Counted from the stretch's first letter, positions 51,801-62,628 are shown. The stretch is DNA of 64,000 nucleotides from Taudactylus pleione (GCA_031769625.1 JAUIMM010000135.1:8111501-8175500), one strand, 5' to 3'. Translations and numbers: made by a program. Notes: generated by a model from the sequence alone, not told the origin.

Positions 51801-53510
51801 ATTTGGCTATAATTTAAACACCACAGTCAGAGACGATCTTCAGCGACATCCATGGAGATAGAAGATCTCTCTGATGAATAGCTGGTCTAACATGGGTGCA
51901 GAAGGCAAACTTCTAAATGGGACGAAATGCACAAAGCAATTGACAATGACCCAAATGGTGGTATATTTATTGGAAGGTGGCAGGTCTGTAATAAAATCCA
52001 TTGAAATATGAGTCCATGGGACATGAGGCACAGACAGAGGTCGGAGTTGCCAGCAGGAGACAGCCTTTAGCTTTTATGTTTATGCTGGGCACACTTTGGA
52101 CAGGCAGCCACACATTCTTTTATGTTTCAAGGTAACGTAGGCCACCAATAATTTCCCTGGAAGAATTCTAGAAACTTGTGAACTCCAGCATGTGGGAGTT
52201 GTGAGCACAAAGTAGTAATTTATTGCGTAGGTTCTCAGATACAAAAGTTTTACCCACCAGGTTGGGAAGGTACTGAAGCAGTAACGCCAATAGCCAAGGG
52301 ATTGAGAATGGAGTGATGCTCAGGAAACAAGGAATTATGCTCTTCTGCCAGGGAGCAAGACAAAGCATCTACCTTACAATTTTGAGATCCAAGTCGAAAT
52401 TACACTTGTATATCAAATCTTGAAAAGTGATCATCACGCTTGATGGGGGTTCAAACATTGAGCAGATATACTCGATCCCACTCTACAGATCTCAGAGGGA
52501 TGTCAGAAACTTTCTTTAATAGTCTTAACAGTAGCACGTAAATGTGTCTTGCAGTACTGGATACCCACCCATGGGGCCTCACGATCCTTCTGACTTTTTG
52601 GGTTTTAAGCAGGAGGTGTCAGAAAACTTGATTTATTCCAATCAGATATTTTTCTGGTAACAGGTTCACAGTAACTCACATGGAGATACGATGGACCATT
52701 TGGGTTACATATGAATTGCCGGCCTTATCATTCAGTGTGCAACTTTCATCAGAGAACACAAGTTCCAGAGCACAACTGCCCTTCCAGCTTAAGCTTATTA
52801 AGTGTCCACTCACCCACCTCCTCCCAATCTTTCTGTTTATAAGCTTTACTTCGTCTTCCAATTGGATTGGATTATGACTTTTCTTTGTAAGGAATCTAGT
52901 GTTTAATTTTTTTTTATTTACTGGCAGTGTTATGTTTCTTCTCTACCTCCAACAATCCAATGCCAACTTTATTTTTGATTAAAAATTACCATGTGGTACG
53001 AAACTAGTCATTGCATGGAGGACCCTCCAATAATCCTAGACACTGGACAAACAACTATTCTATAGTAGGTTATTCCTTTAGGGGTTTTTTGCACTTTAAT
53101 AGGGCAAAGGTATCACACAATCCAGTTCTATTGCTGTATTTGGTTATTCTAATGTGTGTAATGTACTGTACTTCATTATATACTTTTTGACTTATAGCGT
53201 ATGTTTCCATATTTTCTAATTTTGTCACTCCTGTTTATATATTCTATGTACGTTTTTGTTAATGCTATAATAAAATATGTTTTTTAAAAATGAGCAGACT
53301 TCAAATATAGCAAATTCTTGTGGTCGGTAAAGATGGAGACCAGATACTTAGCTCCTTCCAAGAGAGATCTCCACTCCTCCAGAGCTAATTTCATGGCAAG
53401 TAATTCTTTATTTATAATAGTGTATTTTTTTCTCCACAGGGAGTAAATTTATGTGATAGGAACCCACAAGGGTTAAGTTGACCATCTGTTGCTCACTAAG
53501 GGTATGATTC
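51800..53510 (-). mobile_element. Ty3/Gypsy pol fragment (RNase H to integrase), decayed and interrupted
   Basis: On the minus strand, 53440-53299 reads [20 protein letters not shown], then [13 protein letters not shown], the RNase H domain of Ty3/Gypsy elements. After an 824-bp insertion, 52458 onward continues with QCLNPHQA and LGSQNCKVDALSCSLAEE, the end of RNase H. Next comes the integrase zinc finger (CVAACPKCAQHK, about 52120-52080), then the catalytic core start WTHISMDFITDLPPS with its first Asp (52031-51840). Several stops and shifts are present. No LTR was found; the upstream side ends abruptly at about 53510, where a GGTATGATTCAGGATGAATCGC repeat begins. Confidence 0.85.
52467..53290. 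mobile_element. 824-bp insertion in the Gypsy fragment, with 8-bp target duplication
   Basis: Flanked by TGAGCAGA at 52459-52466 and 53291-53298. It splits the RNase H reading frame just after LYLKSA. The right end has AATAAA followed by TTTTTTAAAAA, like a retroposed transcript on the + strand; there are no inverted termini. Family not recognised. Confidence 0.75.
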
Positions 53511-54035
53511 AGGATGAATCGCAATTGCTGCGAAAATATTCTAATGCCTGCCACAGTTCCACCAGCATAAAGATGCCCACTTCTGCTTTCTCCCATCCGT
53601 ACATCCTCACACTTTTGTGTAAATATAGGTACCAACGACGGACATCAGCCCCTTACACACATTTACAGCAGGCCTGATCTGTCTCAGAAATTGCAAGTCT
53701 CCTTGCGCGCAGTGGGCTCTCAAGCTGTGTATGCCATCGTAGTGGCTAATTTATGCACGCCTATGCAACAGTGTTTAAATGGACAGGCAAACCTGCGTTT
53801 CTCAAACCACTCCCCCCTCACCACCCCAAACGTTCGCAGCCTGTCACTCACTCTGCGATGGATTCCTATGTGCATCCGTAATCACAGTGCGATCATCACG
53901 CACGCGCAGTGTGGTGCATACGTGTGCGCAGTATTGATCAATCGATCAGTCTGCATACACGGTTGTAATTGTAACTTTTATTTCCATGGATAATTACAGA
54001 TTACAGGTCCACTATAAATGCATTCATTTTAGGGC
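53502..54035. repeat. Dispersed repeat starting GGTATGATTCAGGATGAATCGC
   Basis: The left end resembles other GATTCAG-type foldback termini. Internal CGATCATCACGCACGCGCAG and ATTGATCAATCGATCAG. Right boundary unclear, near TTAGGGCCTGTATTTTATTTG. Confidence 0.45.
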
Positions 54036-54204
54036 CTGTATTTTATTTGTCAGATCTGCTACCTTATATACTGTATGTTTGCAATACATTTGTAGCTATA
54101 TAAAATTTGAAATGTAAAGGTTTTTTTTATCATGCAAATACAAGGACAAAATCTACTTAGATGGAGCATGGACAGTTCAATTTGTTGCACTTGGGTAATA
54201 TAGG

Positions 54205-54316
54205 TGTGTGATGATAAATACCATTTGCATCACTTTTAGTGACTGTCATCTAATCCATGTAAAACCACAACTTCCTAAAATCAGTGTATAAAGAGGAGAA
54301 TACAGATCACTGGAGA
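54205..54316 (+). promoter_or_regulatory. Candidate promoter of the PRG2-like gene
   Basis: TATAAAG at 54287-54293, about 25-30 bp before the inferred start of exon 1. Upstream are TGATAA (54210-54218, GATA-type) and CTTCCT (54271-54276, reverse of an ETS/PU.1 AGGAAG core). GATA and PU.1 control is known for human PRG2 in eosinophils; here the sites are single short matches and only suggestive. Confidence 0.5.
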
Positions 54317-54458
54317 CTGCAGACACCTGAAGGACCTCCAGAATTGTGAAGGCACAAAGGGTTCAATTCTCTGAAAAGTTAAAACAACCAAAGTTACAGG
54401 TCAGTCTGAAAACCACAGAGAAGAACATGAAATGATGACTATTTATTTTCCCCAGCAG

Positions 54459-54515
54459 ACATGATCCGTCTTCTGCTGCTGCTCCTGGTGGGGACCATCT
54501 ATGCTCAAGAACTTG
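54459..54515 (+). CDS. PRG2-like: PRG2-like exon 2: signal peptide
   Basis: Acceptor ttattttccccagcag, ATG at 54461, donor CTTG|gtgagc, phase 1. It encodes MIRLLLLLLVGTIYAQEL, a textbook signal peptide with Leu-rich core and a likely cleavage after Ala. An untranslated exon with donor ACAG|gtcagt ends at 54399, giving a 59-bp first intron. That is unusually short, so exons 1 and 2 may be continuous in some transcripts. Confidence 0.8.
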
Positions 54516-54568
54516 GTGAGCTGACAATCTGTACAATCTCCCTGTACTAGAGGGTGTTTCACTTAAGC

Positions 54569-56482
54569 CAGAGGTTCCCAAACGCAGTCCGCTCACAGTT
54601 CAGGTTTTAGAGGTATGCATGGTTGAGCACAGGTGTTAAATCAAAATTGACTGAGGTACTAATTAAGTATAAGAAAGGTAACTTTAGAACACTTACACGG
54701 ACCCAGGAGGAAGCCCACAGGGTGAAACGCACGTTGGTCGGGACAAGAGGGTTTTCCGGAGTGTGCACACCCGGATCCCTGCATTAACAACAGCTGATAT
54801 ACCTGAAAGACAGACTATGTGACTGGATGGTAACTTTTTCTTTACTTTCTTCTGTAGTACTCAGCAGATAGTGAGGATTATCCTCACCAAGGGAATCATT
54901 CCCCCATATCTGCAAAAAGAGAACTACTTATCCTTTACCTCCCAGTAGGGCAGCCAGCCTTGTTTACTTAGCATTCACTGCATTCCTTAATGGTTGCACA
55001 TGCGAGAGGGACTTTACTGGTGCTGCATGGAAAAGAGGCTTTTCCTGTTCCTCTATGACTTATTATGTACCATCAATTATTGTATTTATGATGCGTGTGC
55101 GAATATAAGAGAATATCAGGTTATGATATAAAAGCTGCTGTTTTGTTATTCTATACAGATGTATTGGGCAATGATTATATCATATGAATGAGATTATCAA
55201 CCTGCCAGATATATATACACTGTTTATTGAATATTTATTTACCCCTGGATTTCACAACCTGTTGATGGTGATATCTAATACAAGAGGCACATATCTCTTC
55301 TCTGTAGACTGCTCTTTCTGTACTCTCATCAGCTCCAATCTCTGGGAGCTGACAGCAGATGCAGGAAAACTTGTAGATCACTTGTATTGAGGTAGGTAAC
55401 TCTCATTAATCACCTCTACCGACGGGTATGTGATCAAAAGCAGATTATCTCCTCATATGCATACAAGTGCTTTTCAGAACTGTTCTATCATCATATGGAA
55501 TTTTTCTATGTTCGAATGAGCACATATATATTGAAAAAGATATACATATGAATCAAGCACTCTTTAAGAGTAAATTTAATTATATGAATTGGATGAACGT
55601 TCATTGTAGATACTGGTGACATTGGTGTTAAAACACAAATGGTGACTATTATTAAGAGCTAAATTTTGCCGTTTTTGGATAAAACTACACTCTAGGATTA
55701 TTGTTATACCAAAAGAATATCTGCTTTTATGGAACTTTTTTCTTTTAAAAACAGAATATAATAGCAAGTATATCATATATAAAAGCCTTCTGATATTTAT
55801 ATCTCAGGCTGTTTAAACAATTTTTATTGTGAGGTTCATTGAAAAATACTAAAAGAATATTTATGATGTTGGTATTAAAACACGAACTGTAACTATTATG
55901 GAGAGTTAAGATTATGAGATTTTGCCTTTGTGAAAGATACCATGCTCTGGGATTATTGTTACACCTTTTGAGATTTACATCTCAGGGTGTCTAAGGAATG
56001 TCTATTATGAAACTTATTTCCTTTTTATAAAAAAGTATCAATGTATATATTTTTTAAGAGTAATAGGATTCAAAAATCTATAGGATCCTAATATACATCT
56101 ATGTTATGTGTTGTAAGTAACTGTGTCAGATCCTAAGTGAGATCTAATAAAAGTTAAGTTTTACATTTAGTCAAGAGTGCCCCCACACAATGAGTCTTCT
56201 TTTTCTATTTTTTTTGTACTTCTCAAATCACTGACTCTAGGGGAGCACCACCGGTTAAAAGAATCATTATATTCGCTCTAGTGAAATTTGTATCAAAAAG
56301 GACGACCTATTTACCGGTTCATACAACAGAAATAATAATGAATACCACGCCGACTTAGCGTGGTAAGTACCTGTGCCCAGGCCATTTCCTTATATAGTAC
56401 TAATTAAGTCACCTGTGCTCAACCATGGTGACCTGAACCTGAACTGTTGGGGAGCCTTGAGGACCGTGTTTGGGAACCTCTG
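54569..56482. mobile_element. hAT element with a nested insertion, in intron 2 of the PRG2-like gene
   Basis: TIRs CAGAGGTTCCCAAACGCAGTCC and GGACCGTGTTTGGGAACCTCTG. Flanking 8-mers ACTTAAGC (54561-54568) and CCTTAAGC (56483-56490) match at 7 of 8. Its own body is only about 190 bp (54569-54667 and 56399-56482); the rest is the insertion described next. Confidence 0.92.
54669..56397. mobile_element. 1.7-kb insertion, probably Penelope-type non-coding part
   Basis: The 13-bp sequence GTACTAATTAAGT occurs at both junctions (54656-54668 and 56397-56409). Near the left end, 54704-54742 reads CCCAGGAGGAAGCCCACAGG GTGAAACGCACGTTGGTC, a hammerhead-like arrangement seen in Penelope-like retroelements. 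The body is AT-rich, with no protein recognised; ORF 55184-55390 is not convincing. Long target duplication and no clear TIR argue against a cut-and-paste element. Confidence 0.7.
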
Positions 56483-56487
56483 CCTTA

Positions 56488-56812
56488 AGCTGACCATATA
56501 TTAGACCAACTTTCATCCAACTAGTTGATTGGTTGGAATGTAAAATCTGGTAATGTCTGGGAGCAAATGAGAATCAGCCATTTATTCCCAAGCCCCTGAA
56601 AATGGACAAAAACGTATTCAATCAAGTTTTTTAATTCAAACAGAATTAACCAACTTGATTAAACGACCATTTTCGTCTGTTTACTGGTGTTTGGGAGCAA
56701 ATTGCTTATTGTCATTTGCTTCCCTACATTACCATATTTTCATTCCAACCAACCAACTAGTTGGATGGTTGGATGAAAGTTGGTCTAGTGTATGGCCAGC
56801 TTTACTGAGTGT
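56488..56812. repeat. Palindromic MITE (TAAGCTGACCATATATTAGACC)
   Basis: The outer arms AGACCAACTTTCATCCAACTAGTTG and CAACTAGTTGGATGGTTGGATGAAAGTTGGTCTAG are inverted repeats. Inner arms include CATTTGCTTCCC / GGGAGCAAATGAGAATC. Confidence 0.9.
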
Positions 56813-56836
56813 ATAAATGTTTTACTTATTCACATA

Positions 56837-57015
56837 GAGGGGCAGATGTACTAAGTCTTGGAGAGTGATAAAGTGGAGAGAGATAAACTAGCAACCAATT
56901 AGCTCCTAACTGTCATTTTTCAAACACAACCTGTAACATGACAGTTAGGAGCTGATCAGCTAGTACTTTATCTCTCTCCACTTTATCACTCTCCAAAGCT
57001 TAGTACATCTCCCCC
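56837..57015. repeat. Palindromic MITE (AGCTGATTGG family)
   Basis: GGGGCAGATGTACTAAG ... GGAGAGTGATAAAGTGGAGAGAG is mirrored by CTCTCTCCACTTTATCACTCTCC ... CTTAGTACATCTCCCCC. Confidence 0.95.
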
Positions 57016-57084
57016 ATTCTTTAAATATTTCATAAAACAAGAAATGGGCTACAATAAAATAATTGTTTTAGGGGACAATTACTT

Positions 57085-57440
57085 TACAAGCAGAGCCTGC
57101 AATGTGCCGCTGGAATGAGGGGGTGTGGGGGCTGTGGGCCGCACCCGGGTGTCATCCTCGGAGGGGGAGACACCAAATTGCAGGCTCCTCTGCAGTGACA
57201 GGAGAGAGTGCTGTAGTGAGATATTTTACAGCAGCACCCGGATCCTGTCATAGAAGAGGAGCCGACAGTGCTGACAGCCCAGTCTCTGGGGGCAGCCCAG
57301 CATCTTCGGCGGTGTGAAGTCATCGGCATCCCCTGCTAGGCCTTGCCCCTTTGTTTTCAGCGAAGCCCCCTTTCTGGGCACGTGTGCGCCTACACGCAGC
57401 GATAGTCAGAGTGAGCACCGGGTGTCACCACACCCGGTGA
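57085..57440. repeat. GC-rich dispersed repeat
   Basis: CGGAGGGGGAGACACCAAATTGC, ACAGCAGCACCCGGATCC and GCACCGGGTGTCACCACACCCGGTG. It lies between the palindromic MITE and exon 3. No coding evidence. Confidence 0.45.
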
Positions 57441-57748
57441 GGCCTTTGGTGCCCATTAATAGGAGTGAAGTGGCTGTGTTGTAATTATCTATGATGTGTG
57501 CAGACGCCAGCAGATGACATATAAACTCTGTTTCATTGCATTTACCTTTATTTAGGTGTATTGTTAAATTATTTCCAAATTGAGCATCATTGAGGAAGTA
57601 GGTTTGCATCAAATGGGCTCCACAAATGTACTTCTGGTCATAATTATGTTTATTTTTTCAAATTAAAAGTGGCATTTGTTTCCACCATTTCTTTATGCTT
57701 TATCTTTATCTTTTTCTTTTTTTTTTTGGGATGATTATGATTATTTAG

Positions 57749-58011
57749 CAAAAACTGCTGTTCAGAGTGACTTAGAGGAAACAGCTGTTCAGGGTGACTT
57801 AGAAAAAGCAGATTACCCAGGCAGCCAAGAGGATGGAAGTGACATGGCAGATGATCTGCAGACCCCCGACATAAGTCACTACCACTTGGATAAATTCCAC
57901 AGTGTCACAATGGAGATCAAAAAAGAAAGATATCATGATGGCATCAATCCTGGCAAAGCGACCTGGTTTTATCTTGTTTTTATTACTACGCGGACTTTTT
58001 GGAACGCTCAG
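57749..58011 (+). CDS. PRG2-like: PRG2-like exon 3: acidic pro-region and start of the lectin domain
   Basis: Acceptor tgattatttag, donor GCTCAG|gtttgt; starts in phase 1 and ends in phase 0. The pro-region is rich in Asp and Glu (DLEETAVQGDLEKAD, then GSQEDGSDMADD) with a short duplicated TAVQ(S/G)DLE unit. The last 20 residues (WFYLVFITTRTFWNAQ) align with the opening strand of the major basic protein domain (CRYLLVRSLQTFSQAW). The paired Cys residues expected just before this strand are absent, which is unusual for a functional member. Confidence 0.78.
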
Positions 58012-58553
58012 GTTTGTGGAATCACTGGGCATATTCTAATGAATGACAGCTTGTCTCTTCAGCACCTATAAAAGATTTCTACATTTTTTTTAATTTTTAA
58101 ATTTGTAATGTTAAATTATTGAATATCTAGTTTAATAAGATAGAAATACATTATTGATCAATTTTGCTATTTGATTATATTCTGTAACAGTTACTAAGAG
58201 CAATCCACATATAGGTGATAGGTAGCGCTCCATGTAACTGGATTATATTTTACGCAGAGTTAAACAGTTTTCTGTTTACTGAATCCAAATTTATTAAATT
58301 AATCCTGTAATGTGGATATTACTGTAGTTGAAGATCCTTTACTGACATGGCTCTAAAAGCACCTAGATAGCAGCACACATCAGCTTTCTCCTGTGTAGTG
58401 GAAGTCAGAGCAATAAAAGTGATTCATTATGTTGGTAACTATGAGTTACTGTACATTTGTGCTCTTTGTAAATGTGACATTAACATGTAATGGTGTAAAG
58501 TTGATCTGACATATTAACGACACAAATATATTATCTTTACATTACCTCAATAG

Positions 58554-58688
58554 CATCTGTGCAGATATTTGCGAGGAGATCTAAGTTCTCTACACAACAT
58601 TGGGGCTGATACCCAAGTGCGATGTCTGGCAAAGAGATCGTGCGTAAATCAGAATTATGCATGGATTGGCATGTGGAACCCCAACACC
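58554..58688 (+). CDS. PRG2-like: PRG2-like exon 4: lectin domain middle
   Basis: 45 codons, phase 0 at both ends; acceptor ttacctcaatag, donor AACACC|gtaagt. The translation contains CRYLRGDLSSLHNIGAD, then VNQNYAWIGMWNP. The Cys-Arg-x3-Gly-(D/N)-Leu-x-Ser-(L/I)-His-Asn and WIG motifs are signatures of the PRG2/PRG3 C-type lectin-like domain. The frame is intact here. Confidence 0.88.
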
Positions 58689-58882
58689 GTAAGTAGCGCA
58701 GGATTATATCTTTTATTTTAGGGGCAATCACAAGCCGGGGGTCCTTGCTTCAGCCACACACCTACATTCTGTATTTAGGACATTCAAACTTATTACTATA
58801 GGAGGGATTGTAGCCTAAAGGATTATTCTAAGACAGTGGTATATACACTACAGTATATGTATATTGTAAGGTGGCAGAGTAA

Positions 58883-59190
58883 TGCTGGGTACACATTAGC
58901 CGATGTGTACCCTGCACAATATCGTATCCCGGATGGGGTCCCGGCATTGGCAAGTGCATACACACTTGCCGATGCCGGGAGCAATGGCGGAGGTCATGCT
59001 GAATTCAGCAGCATGGAACCCGCTGACAGTATTTCCCTTTGGACCTGCATGCAGGTCCGATGAACGATGTTGCCGACGATGTGCGGGAGCGTGCATCATC
59101 AGTGACATAGCAGGTACATACTACCCGATGTGGATGATATGTCATTCAATCCGCCAGGTCGGACAACATTTCGTCTAGTGAGTACTCGGG
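58883..59190. repeat. Palindromic MITE (CTGGGTACACATTAGCCGATG)
   Basis: Left end CTGGGTACACATTAGCCGATG, right end CATTTCGTCTAGTGAGTAC. Inner arms TCCCGGCATTGGCAAGTG and CACTTGCCGATGCCGGGA. Confidence 0.8.
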
Positions 59191-59507
59191 TTTAGAGGAC
59201 CATGGTCTCCTGGAGTAAAATGATGACACACATCCAAAAACAGTCCAAAAAATTACAATTCCAGTCTGCAAACATATTTTTATCTGCCAGCAGGTCGGGT
59301 TGGGAATTAACAGCACTAATGGCTCATAGCACAGGTTACAGTTTGAGATAATGAAACACAACAAGAAAAAAATACTGTCCGCACTGGTATATATATTCAA
59401 GGAATATCATACTGAGCAGAACCCCTAATCAAGGTATAGATACTGTTATATCATGAGGTGTAGGGGGTGCTATCACTGTCAATTTAATAATGCAACAATA
59501 TTTACAT

Positions 59508-59828
59508 AAAGGTGCTCACACAACGACGAATGGGAACGATACATTGTTTAAAATCGTGCAAATCATGCAGCTTCCAGGAACAATAATGATCCGATGCGCC
59601 GTCCCACGGGTCGTATGTCCTATCCACAGATCTTACCTACAGCAGGTAAGATCTGGCAATCTCATTAATGAGATTAAGGTTTTTAGTCAGATCGTTTGTC
59701 AGATTGCACAGTTTATGCAAGATTAGATATTGTTTGTCCAGGACTGCCGGGGAGCTGCCGGGGAGTTCCTGGGAAATCGTTAATGACATTGCATCGTTTG
59801 CGAGTCGTCCAGTGTGTGGGCACCTTTA
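59508..59828. repeat. Palindromic MITE (AAGGTGCTCACACAACGACG)
   Basis: Left end AAAGGTGCTCACACAACGACG, right end GTCGTCCAGTGTGTGGGCACCTTT. The inner arms with ATCTTACCTACAGCAGGTAAGATC form a perfect palindrome. Confidence 0.85.
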
Positions 59829-60140
59829 TGGTGATGCACATTATTAAAACTTAGCGTTCATTAGATGTAGTATTAAAATTATATATTACTATAGAACAAA
59901 CCAGCAAAACATATAAAAAAAAATTAATGAAAAGAGAAATTTCAAATTGTTTTTTTAGTGTGTTAAAAATTATTCCAATAACAGTTAAGTGCTATAAAAA
60001 TTTGTGTACAGTCATCAGAGTGTTAGATACATATTTTTAGTTATTTTTGTATTAATATAAATATGTTGTTTCATCTGATTAAATAATACGGGTTCACTGC
60101 AGTAAATTATGGCACGGGCACCCTTATATAGTATATATAT

Positions 60141-60584
60141 TACAGGTTGAGTCTCCCATATCCAAAATGCTTGGGACCTGGGGTATTTTGGATAACGGAA
60201 TATTCCGTAATTTGGAATATTTGCATATCATAATGAAATATCTTGGGAATGGGGCCCAAATATACACACAGAATGCATTTAAGTGTTATATACACCTTAT
60301 ACACGCAGCCTGCAGGTAATTTTATACAATATTTTCAATAATTTTGTGGCTCAAGCAGAGGTTCAAAACAGAAATGAAATTAATTTATGTTTCATATACA
60401 CCTTATACACACAGCCTGAAGGTAATTTTATACAATATTTTTTATAATCTGTGCCTTAGACAAAGTTTGTGTGCATTGAACCATCAAAAATCAAAGGTTT
60501 CATTATCTCAGTCATGCAAAATAATTCTGTATTTCGGAATATTCCATATTTCGGAATATTTGGATATGGGAGACTCAACCTGTA
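60141..60584. mobile_element. TIR element flanked by TA, resembling a pogo/Tigger-type repeat
   Basis: TIRs ACAGGTTGAGTCTCCCATATCC and GGATATGGGAGACTCAACCTGT are exact, flanked by TA. Internal phrases (CCAAAATGCTTGGGACCTGG, GGTAATTTTATACAATATTTT, ATTGAACCATCA) are very close to a repeat I recall from mammalian genomes. A ~110-bp internal stretch with CACCTTATACAC(G/A)CAGCCTG occurs twice. No transposase. Confidence 0.85.
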
Positions 60585-60629
60585 CTTATATTACATACCT
60601 ACAGTACTAATTCACCTTAGTGTTTCTCT

Positions 60630-61080
60630 GGGATGTACTAAGGTTGCGGTGACCATTCCACCAGTCACCGCAACCTTACTTATCGCATATGTACTAACAT
60701 ATGCGATTAGTATCGCAAAGAACAGCTCTTGCATAAGAGCTGCCCTTTGCGAAGCAGCCATCGCTGGGTGAGGGGATCTCCATGGGACCCCGCTCCCTCC
60801 AAGCCCTGGGAACTCCCTGCTGGTGACCTGTGCAGGAAGCCCTGGGCTCCTCCTTCTCCCTGCACCCGGAAGAAGATTAGGAGGAGGAGGAGGACCCAGC
60901 AGGAGCATGGGATGGCAACCATGGAGAGCAGGAGAGTGTGGGCCAGAGCTTGGTGTCTGCAGGGCACGAGGTGGCGGCAAAGCGTCGGGTGCGGGGTATA
61001 AGAAGCCCATAGGCTTTTTTCCTGGTGTTACCCTCTGCACCAATAAAAGGGCGGCCGGGGCTTAGTACATATGGAAATGC
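60630..61080. repeat. TIR-like repeat (ATGTACTAAGGTTGCGGTGA)
   Basis: GGTTGCGGTGACCATTCCACC and CAGTCACCGCAACC form the left hairpin. The right side GGGGCTTAGTACATATGG, then TTTAGTACAT, suggests inverted TGTACTAA ends. ORFs on both strands are GC-rich artefacts. Confidence 0.6.
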
Positions 61081-61141
61081 GGTATAAACCCCAAAAATAG
61101 GGTTTTTACTGCATTTTTCCTTTAGTACATGCTGGCCTAGG

Positions 61142-61313
61142 AGGTATATTTACTAAATTAAGAGTATTTAGAAGTGATGTTGCCCATAGCAACCAATCAG
61201 ATTCTAGCTTTTATCTTCTAGAAGGTGCTAGTTATATGTTAAATAGAATGTGATTGGTTGCTATGGGCAACATCTACACTTCTAAAAACTCTCACTTTAG
61301 TAAATATACCCCT
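61142..61313. repeat. Complete TTTACTAAA-family palindromic MITE
   Basis: AGGTATATTTACTAAA and TTTAGTAAATATACCCCT ends, with inner arms GATGTTGCCCATAGCAACCAATCAGATTC and GAATGTGATTGGTTGCTATGGGCAACATC. Confidence 0.95.
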
Positions 61314-61496
61314 AACTGTCCATCTGACCAACAGTAGAATTTATTCCCCACCAATGCACCTATTGTTAGATTGCTTTATCAAACATGGGTGTCCTGTTAT
61401 TGTACCTCACTCCTCAGGTCTACTGTCTATTTTAATTATTCAAAAAGTTGTAGGCTGAAATTTTTGCTGATACCATGAAGCCCAGATTAACCTAAA

Positions 61497-61740
61497 CTAG
61501 AGGTGTGTGCAGACCCATGTGTTTTGGTTCTCGTTCTAATTCATCATTGGGTTTTGGCAAAACCACTCTCAATTGTTTTGGTATGGATTTGGTTTTGGTT
61601 TTCTTAAAAATTTAAAAACAGCTGAAAATCATTTCATTTGGAGCTATTTTATTCCTTTAGTATTACTAACATTAATAAAATTGATTTCCATTCATTTTCA
61701 GTAAATTTTGACCACCTCACAGCACCTGAAATCAGGAGGG
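61497..61740. repeat. AT-rich dispersed repeat, relative of 63-390
   Basis: CTAGAGGTGTGTGCAGACCC, ATTGATTTCCATTCATTTTC and TTTTGACCACCTCACAGCACC. It lies in the intron before PRG2-like exon 5. Confidence 0.6.
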
Positions 61741-62155
61741 AGGGGCTTAAATGTTATCCGAAACATGCAAGATCTGTTTTTTAAATCTGAATTCTGAATT
61801 GCGAGAAGACCCAAGTCGAGACTTGGTTCAACTCGTAACCCCTAAGTTTGGGTATGTTTGGAAAACTTTCAAGAATTTCAGGAAAACTGAACCTCACATG
61901 TCTAACCTAAACAGGGGGTGACCCTTCCAAAGTTAACAAGTGCTCACTTCAAGACGCCCTCATCCAGATTTTATTAGAGTCTCTAGTGCCTTTGAATTTG
62001 TAGTCATTACGTCTTTGCATTCAGTAGTGCTTCCATTACAAACTCTGTATTATGCAAGAATCATGTACTAGTTCTTACACACTTTATGTTTCGGAGGAAA
62101 ACAAGTAGAAAATCTATTGGCCTTTTATTTTTCTTGACTTTTCTCTATTTTTTAG

Positions 62156-62261
62156 GCATCGGGGTACTGAAATCTGGATGGGAGCAAGTTGGACTTCACC
62201 AACTGGGCTTCTTGACAAAACCGCCAGACTGGAACATGGTGCACTGCAATCAGTTTAACAA
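62156..62261 (+). pseudogene. PRG2-like: PRG2-like exon 5 with nonsense codon and frameshift
   Basis: Acceptor ttctctattttttag, donor AACAA|gtaagc. Phase 0 from exon 4 reads ASGY, a TGA stop, then NLDGSKLDFTNWAS, the lectin WxDGSxxxFxxW region. A shift follows, because the recognisable continuation PPDWNMVHCNQFNK lies in another frame; that second frame is also the one compatible with the phase of exon 6. So one premature stop and one single-base loss (or two-base gain) are inferred. Confidence 0.8.
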
Positions 62262-62571
62262 GTAAGCAAAAGTAAGACTATAGGCATACATAGGTATAAG
62301 GTAAAATTGTACAATGAGACAAAAATGACACTAAAACATTGCTGCCAAGTGACCAAATTAAAAACAAAACTTCTGACCATTGGCCAAACAAATTTACATA
62401 TTTAAAATTGTTTATTAATAGTGTAGAGCAATATACAGTGCAATGAATTTAACTTTGTGTAATTTGCCCTTTTTGGTACTTATATATGGCTTTGACATTT
62501 TAATAGCTACATTTTTATTGTATGATATTTTTCTTTTTTCATGAAACTGCATTGAAACCTATTTGAATTAG

Positions 62572-62628
62572 ATGGATGACTGTCTGTGAGACCAATTAGG
62601 GTACCTGTCTGGATACAATCTGCTCTGA
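62572..62628 (+). pseudogene. PRG2-like: PRG2-like exon 6: domain end, frameshifted
   Basis: Acceptor atttgaattag. The first frame gives WMTVCETN, then hits TAG. One base later the frame gives LGYLSGYNLL and TGA at 62626-62628. This corresponds to the final Trp ... Cys ... Phe/Tyr-x-Cys-x-Tyr of the lectin domain, with Ser in place of the last Cys. Polyadenylation signals AATAAA follow at 62779-62784 and 62787-62792. Confidence 0.7.

Noticed and set aside
60612..61065. Overlapping GC-rich frames on both strands, up to 143 codons
   Set aside because: Contained in a TIR-like repeat with hairpins; no recognisable domain and no splice context.
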